NCBI GenBank assembly: GCA_046260155.1
Contig: JBJYXV010000013.1
Coordinates: 12,516-76,515, forward strand
Reading direction: 5' to 3'
DNA: 64,000 bases
Origin: PFL25 sp046260155
GTDB taxonomy: Bacteria > Chloroflexota > Anaerolineae > Anaerolineales > UBA4823
Both the position numbers and the translations under genes were made by a program. Shown here one piece after another: positions 1-9,449 of the stretch (position 1 is its first letter; each line of letters starts with the position of its first letter). The notes under the pieces were generated by a model that worked only from the letters and a program-made list of their open reading frames with translations, was not told the origin of the DNA and searched no databases.

Positions 1-752
1 CCTATCCAGCTTCGAATACCTCGAATGAATCGATTGCGTTCTGGCATATTGGTGAGAATTACAACTGCTTTGCGATCCATGATGCAAAAATCTCCCGCAT
101 CCAGGGGAATTTGGATATTTGCAATTCGCTGCAGTATACGATAGAAGAATGAATAGGCCTTTCGTTTGAGCCAGCCTTCCTTACGGTTGGCACGAATTGC
201 ATAAACGATATCGTGACCCTCACGCCATTTATCAATGAATTCAGGGAGAACTTCCGGAGGATCCTGTAAATCCGCATCCATGATGATCACACCATCGCCC
301 CGCGCAAAATCCAATCCAGCACTGATGGCAATCTGGTGGCCGAAATTGCGAGCAAGTTGAACCTCGATGACCTTCGGGTCGTTTTCAGCCAGCTCCCCCA
401 AGATCTTTCCACTATTATCCCGGCTACCATCATCGATAAAAATGATCTCGTATTCAGGCTCTACATCTCCCAATACCTTTGTAAGCCGCTGGTACAAGTG
501 GGGGAGATTATCTTCTTCATTAAAAACAGGGATCACCACAGATATTGCAGGGGGAGATTGCGGATAATCGGATTTAGATTGATTGTCCGTGTTGAGTATG
601 CCAGTTGGATTGGTCTCCAGGGTCCTAGCCAATGCCTGGCAAAATTTCAATGCGGCTTGTGGATCTGTAGTTGGAATAAATTCTAATCCAATCTCTCTCC
701 TGGCCGCAGGCAATTGAGAATTTTGCTCATTTTCACTGGTAACGCTGCTCAT
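1..752 (-). CDS. Family 2 glycosyltransferase (DPM1/GtrB-like), 3' end outside window
   Basis: The reading frame starts at ATG 752 and runs off the left edge without a stop, so only the first 250 residues are visible. After an unusual N-terminal extension of about 68 residues comes a GT-A fold: SVVIPVFNEEDN (nucleotide binding), IIFIDDGSRDNS, the ARNFGHQIA stretch, and the DXD-type motif in IIMDADLQDPPE near residue 165. This pattern is typical of polyprenol-phosphate mannose/glucose synthases and GtrB-like enzymes, which load sugar onto a lipid carrier at the membrane. The usual C-terminal membrane helices would lie beyond position 1. The two downstream-facing neighbours are GT-C-like membrane proteins that could use such lipid-linked sugars (inference). 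Family is confident; substrate is unknown. Confidence 0.9.
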   Translation of the reverse strand, partial: MSSVTSENEQNSQLPAARREIGLEFIPTTDPQAALKFCQALARTLETNPTGILNTDNQSKSDYPQSPPAISVVIPVFNEEDNLPHLYQRLTKVLGDVEPEYEIIFIDDGSRDNSGKILGELAENDPKVIEVQLARNFGHQIAISAGLDFARGDGVIIMDADLQDPPEVLPEFIDKWREGHDIVYAIRANRKEGWLKRKAYSFFYRILQRIANIQIPLDAGDFCIMDRKAVVILTNMPERNRFIRGIRSWI

Positions 753-1189
753 AATCTTTGAAAAATACAATCTTTTACGGGTTAAAACTCTATTTTCTGC
801 TTTGACCTTGCGATAGGTCCTGATAATATCTCACCTTTAGTAAATAGATCTTCCAAGGTCGCCACAGTGATAAGCAATCCCTGAAAACAATCCTGCAATT
901 CAGTATTTCACATGCAGATTTGGATCTAACTTGCCTGCAAATTGTACCCGATAAGGATAAAAGTAGTCCCAGCATTTACGTGGGATCGTTTCCAAGACGA
1001 GATGCGTTAGGTTCATAAAAGATCACCGGCAGATAGGGGGAGCTGCACAGTGCTGTGCGTTCATTGGAGATGCACCTGGCAGGTTAATCTTTCTATCAAT
1101 TTGATTCGCTTCATTTAATTATTAAGTGCATCACCTCAATACTGATCTAGGGATCAGATCTAATATTGATCTTGGCATCTACTGGAATA
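753..1189. other. Intergenic, no gene recognised
   Basis: About 437 bases separate two minus-strand genes. Short open frames here have no ribosome binding site and no recognisable protein pattern. The right part is AT-rich (around 1100-1190) and may hold the 3' end signals of the 1190-3058 gene, but no clear hairpin with a T-run was found. Confidence 0.5.
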
Positions 1190-3058
1190 TTAGTTGATTA
1201 CTTTCCTGCGGAAAATTCGCAAACGAGAACCCTCTTGACAAGGGTCAACGCTTGGAGACATCGCCAGCTCCTCAAATTGATCCGGCTCAATGAAGACGTC
1301 CCATTCTAAATTGTAATTTTGTTCCGCTATGATGAGAAAATCGGCTTCCTGCTTCCATTTTTCCGCCAGCTCCTCGTTCCAGAGACCAACTTTTAACAGT
1401 TCTTGGGGGTCCCCTCCCAGGTGATATGTATATTCATAGTCAATCTGTGGGAGATAAAGGGAAACACCGGGCACATACAGCATTTGAACCACAGACGGAG
1501 TACCCTCCCAATATACGCTGGAACCAGGTGGGATGACTCCTGCCAGGTATCGTCCCGCCGTTTCATGGGCTAAAATCACATCCTCACCACAATCATTATC
1601 CTGGTAATTGTTTCCCAATAATTTGGTCGGAGAGAGCATCAATCCGATAATTAAAAGTACCCCGATTGCGAGTAAACCAAAATTTATGCCAGTACGCTGT
1701 TTGGATTGAATTCGTCGGTAAATAATCCAGGTAATTAATAGCACCAGGAGGCCAAACGCCAGGCCCAGGAGAATGGGTACCAGTACACTCGTTGTTTCAT
1801 ATGGTAATCCGGTTTTAAGTTCTAAAAACTCCCAGAGCTTCATTTTACTTGCGATGATGTGTTTCCTTCTCAGCAGACGGTTGAAATTATTCACCGCACG
1901 CACGATTTCTAAATGGATGTTATCGCTGATACCAACAGAAATTAACAGTATCAACACACCAGCATAAATTGCATACCAGTTTAATCCCTCACCTTTCCAT
2001 CCGCGGAAGATGATGATGATGATTAATAATGCAATGGGAGCAAAAAAGGTTAGATAAACCTGGAAGCAAAAAACACAATAATTCTTCCCCAGCGATGCCC
2101 AGGCATGCGCAGCAAATAAGAGTACCAGCTGCAGAGTGAGATAAACCGCCGAACGGCGGTAGAATTCATTTTGCCAGGATTTAGGTTGGATGGCTAATAT
2201 ACCCAGACCAAAAATACCGACCAGAGCTATGAAATTCGATCGCACTCCCCACCAAAAGCTCAGCACCCTTCGATCAAAAGGTATTTTTGGATCCCAAACA
2301 CCGATTCCTGTATCTATCACTCGCCAGGCATCCAGGAATGGTGTCAGTGAAGTTGGAAGCCAGGAAGCCCACAGCCGGAGGATCCCTGGCCAAAAAAGAG
2401 CATGCCCGATGATAAGAGTTAAAATTGCGGTTGCGGATGCCAGTAAACCGACCCGTTTACCGTGCTGCCAAAAAATAAACCCGAGCAATAACGGCAATAC
2501 CAGGATCATATTCAATCGCGTCAGCACAGAGATCCCAGCCAGGGCGCTTCCCAGGTAGATTTGCCAGGGGATCAGCTTCTCATTCATGGTCAGGACTAAG
2601 ATCCAGATAAACAGGCAGACAATCAAAACTTGCGAATAAGCACTGCTGTAGATCCGGCTGTATATTGGGGTTAATGCAACCACCCAAACTGCAGCCATAG
2701 CCCACCATCTTCCGCCCAGGCGTTTTGACAAAATCCACAAACCGAGCAGCATGATCAACGCTAATGCGATCGAGAAATACCGGCCCGTTCTTAAACCTGG
2801 ACCGAAAATGGCTTGAACATATCCTGGGATCAGGAAGGAGAAAGGCATATGATTTCCCCAGGCACCATAATCCTGAAATGGCGTCGTTTGCCCGGTAGCA
2901 AACAAATAACCCTTGTAGAGATAAGCCCCCTCATCTAGGATCGAAATCTGCGTGCTGGCAAATTTTATAGCCTGGGAAAGAAACAATATTCCCCCAAGAA
3001 GAGTGATCACCTCAGCCAGCCAGGGTACCGCGGCAATTCTCTTAATCAAAGAAGCCAT
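1190..3058 (-). CDS. Polytopic membrane glycosyltransferase-like protein (GT-C / ArnT-PMT type)
   Basis: A 622-residue integral membrane protein with roughly 11-13 hydrophobic segments. The first large loop carries ISILDEGAYLYKGYLFATG, the acidic D/E-containing loop expected after TM1 in GT-C transferases (ArnT, PMT, GT39 or GT83 families) that use polyprenol-phosphate sugars. The C-terminal 120 residues form a soluble domain outside the membrane. ATG 3058 is preferred over the GTG one codon upstream. It lies in the same direction as the neighbouring GT2 gene and a second membrane protein, so a shared role in surface or glycolipid glycosylation is likely (inference). Acceptor and donor are not readable from sequence. 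Confidence 0.75.
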   Translation of the reverse strand: MASLIKRIAAVPWLAEVITLLGGILFLSQAIKFASTQISILDEGAYLYKGYLFATGQTTPFQDYGAWGNHMPFSFLIPGYVQAIFGPGLRTGRYFSIALALIMLLGLWILSKRLGGRWWAMAAVWVVALTPIYSRIYSSAYSQVLIVCLFIWILVLTMNEKLIPWQIYLGSALAGISVLTRLNMILVLPLLLGFIFWQHGKRVGLLASATAILTLIIGHALFWPGILRLWASWLPTSLTPFLDAWRVIDTGIGVWDPKIPFDRRVLSFWWGVRSNFIALVGIFGLGILAIQPKSWQNEFYRRSAVYLTLQLVLLFAAHAWASLGKNYCVFCFQVYLTFFAPIALLIIIIIFRGWKGEGLNWYAIYAGVLILLISVGISDNIHLEIVRAVNNFNRLLRRKHIIASKMKLWEFLELKTGLPYETTSVLVPILLGLAFGLLVLLITWIIYRRIQSKQRTGINFGLLAIGVLLIIGLMLSPTKLLGNNYQDNDCGEDVILAHETAGRYLAGVIPPGSSVYWEGTPSVVQMLYVPGVSLYLPQIDYEYTYHLGGDPQELLKVGLWNEELAEKWKQEADFLIIAEQNYNLEWDVFIEPDQFEELAMSPSVDPCQEGSRLRIFRRKVIN

Positions 3059-3484
3059 CACCTAATTCCAAATAGATCAACCTTACCTATTAAATCAAAA
3101 ATAGATCTGCTTATCTTACGGCAGGATGGCACAAGCATTCATTAGTTTACCGCGGTTCATCCTGGGATGCCAAATTCGTTTTTGGGTCCTGCATCTTTGA
3201 AATTATCATTGCCCTGCTGGTTTCCCACTCTCCCGTAAAAAAACCTGATTGTGATACCTGGTGACAGGATTCGATCTGGCAATTGGCGAGTTTCTCATGA
3301 TCAGATTCCTTGAAGGCCAATTCCAGAAGGTGAACAGGCTGGTATTCTGGTGGCTGTTTAGAATGCAACGGATGATTAAAATGCCTTTCTCATTTAAGTC
3401 CGAGGGGCAACAAATTCTGCACTGTGATAAAAAGACTCAGGGTTGTAATAATGAGCAACTTGAATTACGAACGTGTATTGCGGA
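3059..3484. other. Intergenic, no convincing gene
   Basis: About 426 bases between two minus-strand membrane protein genes. Two overlapping open frames of 73-75 codons lie on opposite strands and are mutually exclusive shadows; neither has a good ribosome binding site or a recognisable motif. No RNA gene seen. Confidence 0.45.
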
Positions 3485-5218
3485 TTAAGAACAGATATCT
3501 TCAGGTGATCTCGGTACCAGCAGCTGTATCGGGAACTTAAAAACATCCTTTACCGGCTCATAATAGCACAACACTGGTCTGGAAACCTGGGCCACATAGA
3601 CATCGTTTTCATCCCCGAAGGGAACACTTCGTCCTTTAAATTTATCGTCCAATGGTTCGCTGATGATCAGTGCATATTCCTGGTTTTCGATGCGTTGCCT
3701 GAATTTCGCCAGGTAGCTTGTATTATCCCCCATCACCATCTCCATCAATTTCATTCGTTCGTATTCAGGGACCAGTGGAATGTCTTCTATTTCTCCAAAT
3801 GTGAGCAGCTGCCTCTCGGCCAGGAAGAGTACTTTCCCATCATCGGCAGCTGCCTCATCCGCGTATTCCTGAATGGTTAGAAGTGCGTTATCTATCCGGG
3901 ATTCTTCAGGAAGAATCCTGGGGCGACCTTGATCGACGGTAAGAAGCAAAGGAATGATCACGGCAAAGGTGATAAATATATTGGTTAACTTTTTAAAAGG
4001 TTCCCTTTCAGGAAAATTAGAATCGGGTACTGCTTTACCGAAATACAGGTAAACACCAGTAACCAGCAGGATCAATAAAAAGGCATCCAGATTGTGAATA
4101 TTATTCCCGCCGCCGATTTTGGCGCTGACGATCAATCCCCCGATGAACAAGACCAGCAAGATGATCCCAATGCCCAAATGCCGGATGATGTGGTAGTTAA
4201 ATCCAGAGCGATAAAGCTGGATAGCGATAACGCCAAACAAGGGTAAGGATGCTAGCAAAGTCATGAGCAGTACTCCACCGGGATAGGTTGCATTCGGCAA
4301 CAACCTGTACCAGAGCAAATGGGACGTAAAGTAGACCCCGAAGTTGCCAGGTGGTTGGCCTGACCACTGTGCGTAACCTATCCATACCAACAAAGCAACT
4401 GCCACACCGGAGACAAACCAGATCAAAGGTGTTAACAAATACCGGACCCACCCCCGTTGATCAACCCTTACTTCCAGGAAATAGAAAGCAGCTGCCAATA
4501 ATGCTGGTACCGGCATCCAATTTACCCGGCTGAGCCCCGCCCATACCGATCCGACCAGCACAAGCAGGAGGGTTTTCGTTAAGTTCTTGGCATTAAAACC
4601 CCACAAGATTGGAATAATGCTGATCAACAAAAAATAATAAACCGGACCTTGATAAAAATACAAAAATACCCACCCGATGACTGTCCAGCGCAGCAGTCGA
4701 TTCGTAATATCTAATCTGCGCACCAGCAGGAATATCGTTAAACCTGTCACCATCAGCCAAAGAAATACCTCCCATGATCTGTGCAGCCATATTGGCAGTT
4801 CTGGGATGATGAAGGGGATTGCCATCAGCAAGTGCCGGGTAGGATTAATTAAAGGCAGATCAATACTGATCCCGTAAATTTGCTTGGAGAAATATGCTGA
4901 AGCGAAATAATAAGCGGAGCCTTCTGACCAGGTCAGGGTAAAAGGAGAATTATTGATCCCTGGTAGGAAAGTAGCAATCTGATAAATGACTCCATAAACG
5001 ATCAGGGTGATCATGAACGCAGGCCACAACCGGTATGCTGCCCAGGTTTTTTTAAGAATCACCACGCTGATTCCTACAAAACCACCGAGAATTACGACTC
5101 GCCAGATCAGATCTCTAAATAAAACCCCATATGGACCTAACAGGATCGCAGAATAAATCAGCGAGCTGACCAGGAACCAACCAAAAATTACCCATTGTCT
5201 GTTATTTATGCGCGTCAT
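3485..5218 (-). CDS. Polytopic membrane protein, GT-C-like
   Basis: A 577-residue protein dominated by about 11-12 transmembrane helices, with a soluble C-terminal tail of roughly 130 residues (from about residue 440). The loop after the third helix, containing TLTWSEGSAYYFASAYF, is in the position of the acidic catalytic loop of GT-C transferases, and the overall plan matches the 1190-3058 gene. No family-specific motif is strong enough to name it. It could be a mannosyltransferase-like enzyme or an uncharacterised membrane protein of the same locus. Start ATG at 5218; the stop lies close to a 426-base gap before the next gene. Confidence 0.65.
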   Translation of the reverse strand: MTRINNRQWVIFGWFLVSSLIYSAILLGPYGVLFRDLIWRVVILGGFVGISVVILKKTWAAYRLWPAFMITLIVYGVIYQIATFLPGINNSPFTLTWSEGSAYYFASAYFSKQIYGISIDLPLINPTRHLLMAIPFIIPELPIWLHRSWEVFLWLMVTGLTIFLLVRRLDITNRLLRWTVIGWVFLYFYQGPVYYFLLISIIPILWGFNAKNLTKTLLLVLVGSVWAGLSRVNWMPVPALLAAAFYFLEVRVDQRGWVRYLLTPLIWFVSGVAVALLVWIGYAQWSGQPPGNFGVYFTSHLLWYRLLPNATYPGGVLLMTLLASLPLFGVIAIQLYRSGFNYHIIRHLGIGIILLVLFIGGLIVSAKIGGGNNIHNLDAFLLILLVTGVYLYFGKAVPDSNFPEREPFKKLTNIFITFAVIIPLLLTVDQGRPRILPEESRIDNALLTIQEYADEAAADDGKVLFLAERQLLTFGEIEDIPLVPEYERMKLMEMVMGDNTSYLAKFRQRIENQEYALIISEPLDDKFKGRSVPFGDENDVYVAQVSRPVLCYYEPVKDVFKFPIQLLVPRSPEDICS

Positions 5219-5490
5219 AATTCGTTATTCACATCGTCCGCGAATTACCTTTTAATTCGATAACCATAGAAGATGATGACTGGGGGATTTGAATCGTAGC
5301 ACATTTCATGGCAGCTTTCCTGAAGAGGGCATTTTCTAATTGATTCTTCATATTTTTGACTTTCCAAGCGATAAATCCTTCAGAATTTCACAACCGAACG
5401 AACCAATTGGTTAATTGCTAAGTATTTATTATGGTTTCCCTGCTTTAGCATCACTGTGGATCCACCCCTTGGGGTCAAAGCGAATTGACT

Positions 5491-6519
5491 ATGAGCGTAA
5501 GTGAGGAGATTACCAAATACAAAATGGTGCCCAAACAAGTGCGCAAAGGTCTGCGTTATTACTTGCTGGTGTTAATCTTGATCGCCTGGGGGATTGCGTT
5601 TCTCTTAACTGCCTCGATTGCTCTCACCCGGCTTTCGCCGGTTGCATTCCTTGGTGCAGCAATCCTTCTCTATTTTGGATTGGTACTGCGCAATGTATAC
5701 CGCGCCTTGAATCCTGTTCGCACCCCGGTGCTCAGCAATCCCCTGACTCAAATTGAAGCGGGATACGAAGATGTGGTATTCACCAGTCGAGATGGTTGGC
5801 CTCTTTCCGGTTGGTTCATCCCCACTCGCAAAGGCCCCACTGTGATTCTAACCCATGGCTGGGGTGGGAACCGTCTGGACTTGATGCCCGCTGCTTCGCT
5901 GTTGATCGAGGATGGTTTCGGGGTGCTGATGTATGACATGCGCTGTCATGGTCGTTCGACAGGCAGCCTCGGCACCTGGGGTTGGTTGGAGATCAATGAT
6001 CTCCACGGTGCGGTCGACTACTTGCTTGAACGCAGTGACGTCATCCAACACCAGATCGGCGCTTTCGGGTTCTCATTGGGGGGACAGGTCACCTTAAGGG
6101 CTGCCGCTGAAAATCCTATCATCCGGGCTGTAATCGTCGAAGATCCCTCTCCTGCCGTCTTGGCAGATCATCCTTATCCGGAAGAGTTTTCCTGGCGTAA
6201 ATGGATCAACTTCCCCGGCCTTTGGTTGGTGTATCGCCTGCAGAAAGCTGTCAGCGGCGTGCAGGAACCCCGTGGAATCCTGGCGACTATCGGAGAGATT
6301 GCACCACGCCCCCTCCTTTTGATCACTTCAGGAGATGGAAGAGCTGCGGAACTGGTGCACACATTTTTCGACCAGGCAGGTGAACCGAAAGATTTCTGGC
6401 AGGTACCGGAAGCTGGTCATGGCTGGATTTCTATCAAACGTACGCAGGAGTACCAGGGACGGCTGTGTGATTTCTTTCAGCACTATTTGATCGGTGATGA
6501 GATCATCGAATACACCTGA
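5491..6519 (+). CDS. Membrane-anchored alpha/beta hydrolase
   Basis: Two N-terminal hydrophobic helices (about residues 25-75) are followed by an alpha/beta hydrolase domain. Visible landmarks are the oxyanion-type HGWGGNRLD loop, the nucleophile elbow GFSLGG, a plausible acid in LLITSGDGRA, and the catalytic histidine in EAGHGW near the C terminus. The fold suggests an esterase or peptidase-like hydrolase facing the membrane surface; the substrate is unknown. A TTG lies two codons upstream of the chosen ATG at 5491 and cannot be excluded. It stands alone between a minus-strand glycosyltransferase block and a long non-coding stretch. Confidence 0.85.
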   Translation: MSVSEEITKYKMVPKQVRKGLRYYLLVLILIAWGIAFLLTASIALTRLSPVAFLGAAILLYFGLVLRNVYRALNPVRTPVLSNPLTQIEAGYEDVVFTSRDGWPLSGWFIPTRKGPTVILTHGWGGNRLDLMPAASLLIEDGFGVLMYDMRCHGRSTGSLGTWGWLEINDLHGAVDYLLERSDVIQHQIGAFGFSLGGQVTLRAAAENPIIRAVIVEDPSPAVLADHPYPEEFSWRKWINFPGLWLVYRLQKAVSGVQEPRGILATIGEIAPRPLLLITSGDGRAAELVHTFFDQAGEPKDFWQVPEAGHGWISIKRTQEYQGRLCDFFQHYLIGDEIIEYT

Positions 6520-7296
6520 CACCAGAATTTGTTCGATTTGGTCCAGGTAAATCTTGATATGGGGGAGAAATGGAAAAATTCAATCGTCTTGGCAGTTTTT
6601 GGCAGTTAGCGCTCTTGAATTGGCAGGTAATTTCTGCGAAAGTATTCACATGTTAATGCATTCATCGACATCAAGTGAAAATCACCTGGAGATTTGAATA
6701 TGAAAATGAAATTGTTTCGATACGGATACCTGCTTCGCATTACATTTGATCATGGCAAGATCTTCTCATTAATCAGCCAACAAAGGGGATTTGCTAAGAT
6801 GATCGCGTGGCTCGTCTTCCACATCACAGAATTTCTAACTGTCCTTTGGATCGGGATTTCAGAGATGTTATTCAAAATGACGAATATCTTGCTAGTCCAT
6901 CTGTCTGCGGTTGTCTGTTAGCTCGGTTTGAATCTGGTTAATTCATTGTTCCATCACCAGGACTGGCTTTCTTCAAATAATAAACAGCATTTCAAATCTC
7001 CGGCAGATCAAAATTATGATGCAAGTAAATGAAATCAATACAGGTCAACTTGCTTATATCGATGAACCTGATTTTTATCCGGGTGAACCTCAACACCATT
7101 TCTGCTGGTGAATTGGGGAAGGAACGTTTGCCGTGAACCTCATCATGTTAAAGAATGTAACCAGGATAATGTGGTTCTGGGATCTGTGTGTACTGGTTGC
7201 GCTGACCATCATTCTGCTAGCATGTAGACTCTGATCAAAAGCCGCTGTATTCATTCAGTAATCTAGATTGATTGGGTTGGGGGACAATCACATAAG
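6520..7296. other. Intergenic region with decayed or tiny open frames
   Basis: About 780 bases without a convincing gene. A GTG-started 33-residue frame at 7133-7234 has a GGAAGGAA-type ribosome binding site and a hydrophobic stretch ending in the lipobox-like LLAC followed at once by the stop, which looks like a truncated lipoprotein signal peptide. A 75-residue hydrophobic frame at 6694-6921 has a weak GGAG upstream but no recognisable family. The region may be gene debris. Confidence 0.4.
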
Positions 7297-7402
7297 GGGC
7301 TGTCCAAAAATAACTATTTGTCATGCTGAACGAAGTGAAGCATCTCCTTTCATCGAGAGGGAGACCCTTCGCAGGCTCAGGGTGACAGATTTTTAGGACA
7401 TC
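7297..7402. repeat. MITE-like imperfect palindrome
   Basis: An approximately 105-base palindromic element. The inner arms are TGTCATGCTGAACGAAGTGA... (from 7319) and its imperfect complement ending GGCTCAGGGTGACA at 7387. The outer arms pair GGCTGTCCAAAAAT (from about 7299) with ATTTTTAGGACATCC (to 7402). Sequences of the TCATGCTGAACGAAGTGAAG type are widespread as dispersed non-autonomous repeats in bacterial genomes. It sits just past the 3' end of the minus-strand uracil-DNA glycosylase gene and might also act as a transcript end. Confidence 0.65.
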
Positions 7403-7439
7403 CAGTTGGTTTAATTGCACCTAATTTTTGTGATCCGGA

Positions 7440-8135
7440 TTAACCGTTCTCCAATAGAATTTTATTTACCGTCTCCCAGACTGCATCGAACATCGACACC
7501 GTTAATCTCCCGGTCTGCGTATTCTGGCGGCTGGGGTGATAGGAGGCAACCAACCACGGCAGGTTATCTCCCATTTTATCCGTTCCCAGGTGTTTGAATT
7601 CTAACCGCAGAGCTTCATCTGTTCGCCTTCGATAAAGTCTCAACACCTGGTCAAATGCGATGCGACCCAGGGCGACGATCACACGCAGCTGTGAGAGCAG
7701 GTGGACTTCGTTTTCAAGGTATGGAATGCAATTTGTAATTTCTTCTGCCTTTGGTTTATTCCCCGGTGGCACACAGCGGCAGACCGCAGAAATAAACATA
7801 TTGGTCAGCTGCAGTCCATCCTCTCGCTGGACAGCCTGGGGCTGGTTGGCAAATCCTGCCTTGAACAGGGCTGGATAAAGGAAATCGCCCGAACCATCTC
7901 CTGTGAACATGCGCCCGGTGCGGTTCGCCCCATGTGCTCCGGGAGCTAAACCAACAACTAGGACCTGGGCCGCATGATCCCCAAATCCAGGCACCGGTTT
8001 TCCCCAGTAATCCCAATCCAGGTAAGCACGCCGTTTTACCTGGGCAACTTCTTCACGCCAGGCGACCAATCGCGGGCATCCCCGGCAGTCGATTAATTCA
8101 CCTTCAAGCTTCAGCCAGTCTGCATCATGTACCAT
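7440..8135 (-). CDS. Uracil-DNA glycosylase, family 5 (UDGb-like, Fe-S)
   Basis: This enzyme removes uracil, and in this family often hypoxanthine and xanthine, from DNA as the first step of base excision repair. The N-terminal C-x2-C pair (CRGCPRL, about residues 18-21) and two later cysteines around 115 and 131 are the expected [4Fe-4S] ligands. Motif 1 reads GLAPGAHGANRTGRMFTGD, the form seen in family 5 (UDGb), where the family 4 aspartate/glutamate is absent. The C-terminal motif is HPSRQNTQTGRLT. Length (231) is normal. It precedes queA, DUF2905 and ruvB on the same strand; the 17-base spacing to queA suggests co-transcription. Family assignment is strong. Confidence 0.92.
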   Translation of the reverse strand: MVHDADWLKLEGELIDCRGCPRLVAWREEVAQVKRRAYLDWDYWGKPVPGFGDHAAQVLVVGLAPGAHGANRTGRMFTGDGSGDFLYPALFKAGFANQPQAVQREDGLQLTNMFISAVCRCVPPGNKPKAEEITNCIPYLENEVHLLSQLRVIVALGRIAFDQVLRLYRRRTDEALRLEFKHLGTDKMGDNLPWLVASYHPSRQNTQTGRLTVSMFDAVWETVNKILLENG

Positions 8136-8152
8136 CTGAATTTCCTGCCAAT

Positions 8153-9175
8153 TTAAATGATCAGCATCGCATCACCGAACGAATAAAAACGATAATGCAT
8201 TTGTTTTGCGACCTCGTACGCCTCCAGGATTTGCTCCCGCTCATAAAAAGCGCTGACTAGCATGATCAGCGAAGACCGGGGCAGGTGAAAATTGGTTATC
8301 AAGCCATCCACAGCCTGAAATTTGAATCCCGGCAGGATGAATAGATCCGTCTTTCCCTCAAAAGGAACAACGGTCTCCCCAGCTTCTGCGGTTCGAGCTG
8401 CGCTTTCCAAAGTCCGTACACTGGTCGTACCAACGGCGATGATCCGCCCTCCACTCCTGCGCGCCTCATTAATCAGATGTGCTGATTCAGCAGAAAGATG
8501 ACAAAATTCGGTATGAATCTCATGTTCAGCAGGATCTTCTTCTGCCACAGGAGCAAATGTATCCAGGCCAACATGCAGCGTCACATTGGTAAATTTGATC
8601 CCCCCTGATTTCAGCTGGTTAATCAGGGTGGGGGTGAAATGCAATCCAGCAGTCGGCGCAGCAGCAGAGCCTGGCTGGCGGGCGTAAACAGTTTGGTACC
8701 GCTCAGGGTCTTTCAAGGCTGCCTTGATATATGGTGGTAGCGGCACGTGCCCGGCACTCTCCAGGAAAGCTTCAATAGGTTCCTCGAACCTGACCTGGCG
8801 GCGAGCACCATCCAGCTCAGCGACCACTTCTGCAGCAGGACCCTGCTTGACTCGCAGCTGCCTGCCGACCCGCAATCCCTTACCCCCGACCAGCACCTCC
8901 CAGGTATGCTTATCCACCTTGGTTAACAAGAGCAGCTCCACCCTGCCGCCCCCCGGTTGTTTGGAAGCATATAACCTGGCGGGAATGACGCGTGTCTCGT
9001 TTACCACAAGTAAATCCCCTGGCCGGAGATATTCATCAATCCGTTTGAAAACAGAATGAGCGATGGATTGATCTGCTCTATCGATCACCATCAAGCGCGC
9101 ATCGTCGCGGGGTTCTATCGGTGTTTGCGCGATGTAGTCGGGGGGTAAATCGTAATTGAAGTCGGAGGTTTTCAA
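8153..9175 (-). CDS. queA: S-adenosylmethionine:tRNA ribosyltransferase-isomerase
   Basis: QueA transfers and isomerises the ribosyl part of SAM onto 7-aminomethyl-7-deazaguanine in tRNA, giving epoxyqueuosine at the wobble position of GUN anticodons. The protein is full length at 340 residues. Recognisable stretches are the N-terminal FNYDLPPDYIAQTP, the DDARLMV region, RVIPARL, AAPTAGLHFT near the middle, GTTSVRTLES and the C-terminal TNFHLPRSSLIMLVSAF. It sits between a family 5 UDG gene and a DUF2905 gene; the queA-DUF2905-ruvB order is a common bacterial arrangement. No tgt gene is present in the window. Confidence 0.97.
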   Translation of the reverse strand: MKTSDFNYDLPPDYIAQTPIEPRDDARLMVIDRADQSIAHSVFKRIDEYLRPGDLLVVNETRVIPARLYASKQPGGGRVELLLLTKVDKHTWEVLVGGKGLRVGRQLRVKQGPAAEVVAELDGARRQVRFEEPIEAFLESAGHVPLPPYIKAALKDPERYQTVYARQPGSAAAPTAGLHFTPTLINQLKSGGIKFTNVTLHVGLDTFAPVAEEDPAEHEIHTEFCHLSAESAHLINEARRSGGRIIAVGTTSVRTLESAARTAEAGETVVPFEGKTDLFILPGFKFQAVDGLITNFHLPRSSLIMLVSAFYEREQILEAYEVAKQMHYRFYSFGDAMLII

Positions 9176-9194
9176 TTCAAGTAAGGATTGGATT

Positions 9195-9428
9195 CTATTT
9201 ATTGAGAAATCGGATAACCAGGTTCAGTATCACTGTCAATATGATCGAAAGCAGGATAGATGAGACAAGCGGGATCATGCAGGTCAGGTTATTCGATTGA
9301 ATACGGATATCACCAGGCAGCTGGAAAAGATTGATTCCCATGCGCGAGGCCAGGTAAATCAACCCGCCAGTCACAAACAAGACGACTCCCGCGATCATCA
9401 AAAACCGGGCGATGGATTCAAGGGACAT
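9195..9428 (-). CDS. DUF2905 family small membrane protein
   Basis: A 77-residue protein with two transmembrane helices (about residues 8-28 and 50-72) joined by the conserved loop GINLFQLPGDIRI, which is characteristic of DUF2905. The family has no established function. It is repeatedly found next to ruvB and queA in bacteria, as here (20 bases to queA, 21 to ruvB), which points to co-transcription rather than a proven functional link. Start ATG 9428 follows a GAGG-type ribosome binding site near the ruvB stop. Confidence 0.88.
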   Translation of the reverse strand: MSLESIARFLMIAGVVLFVTGGLIYLASRMGINLFQLPGDIRIQSNNLTCMIPLVSSILLSIILTVILNLVIRFLNK

Positions 9429-9449
9429 GGGAGGTTACCTGAGGAAAAA

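Noticed and set aside
6694..6921. 75-residue hydrophobic open frame as a gene
   Set aside because: Weak ribosome binding site, no family pattern, and located in a region that looks like gene debris.
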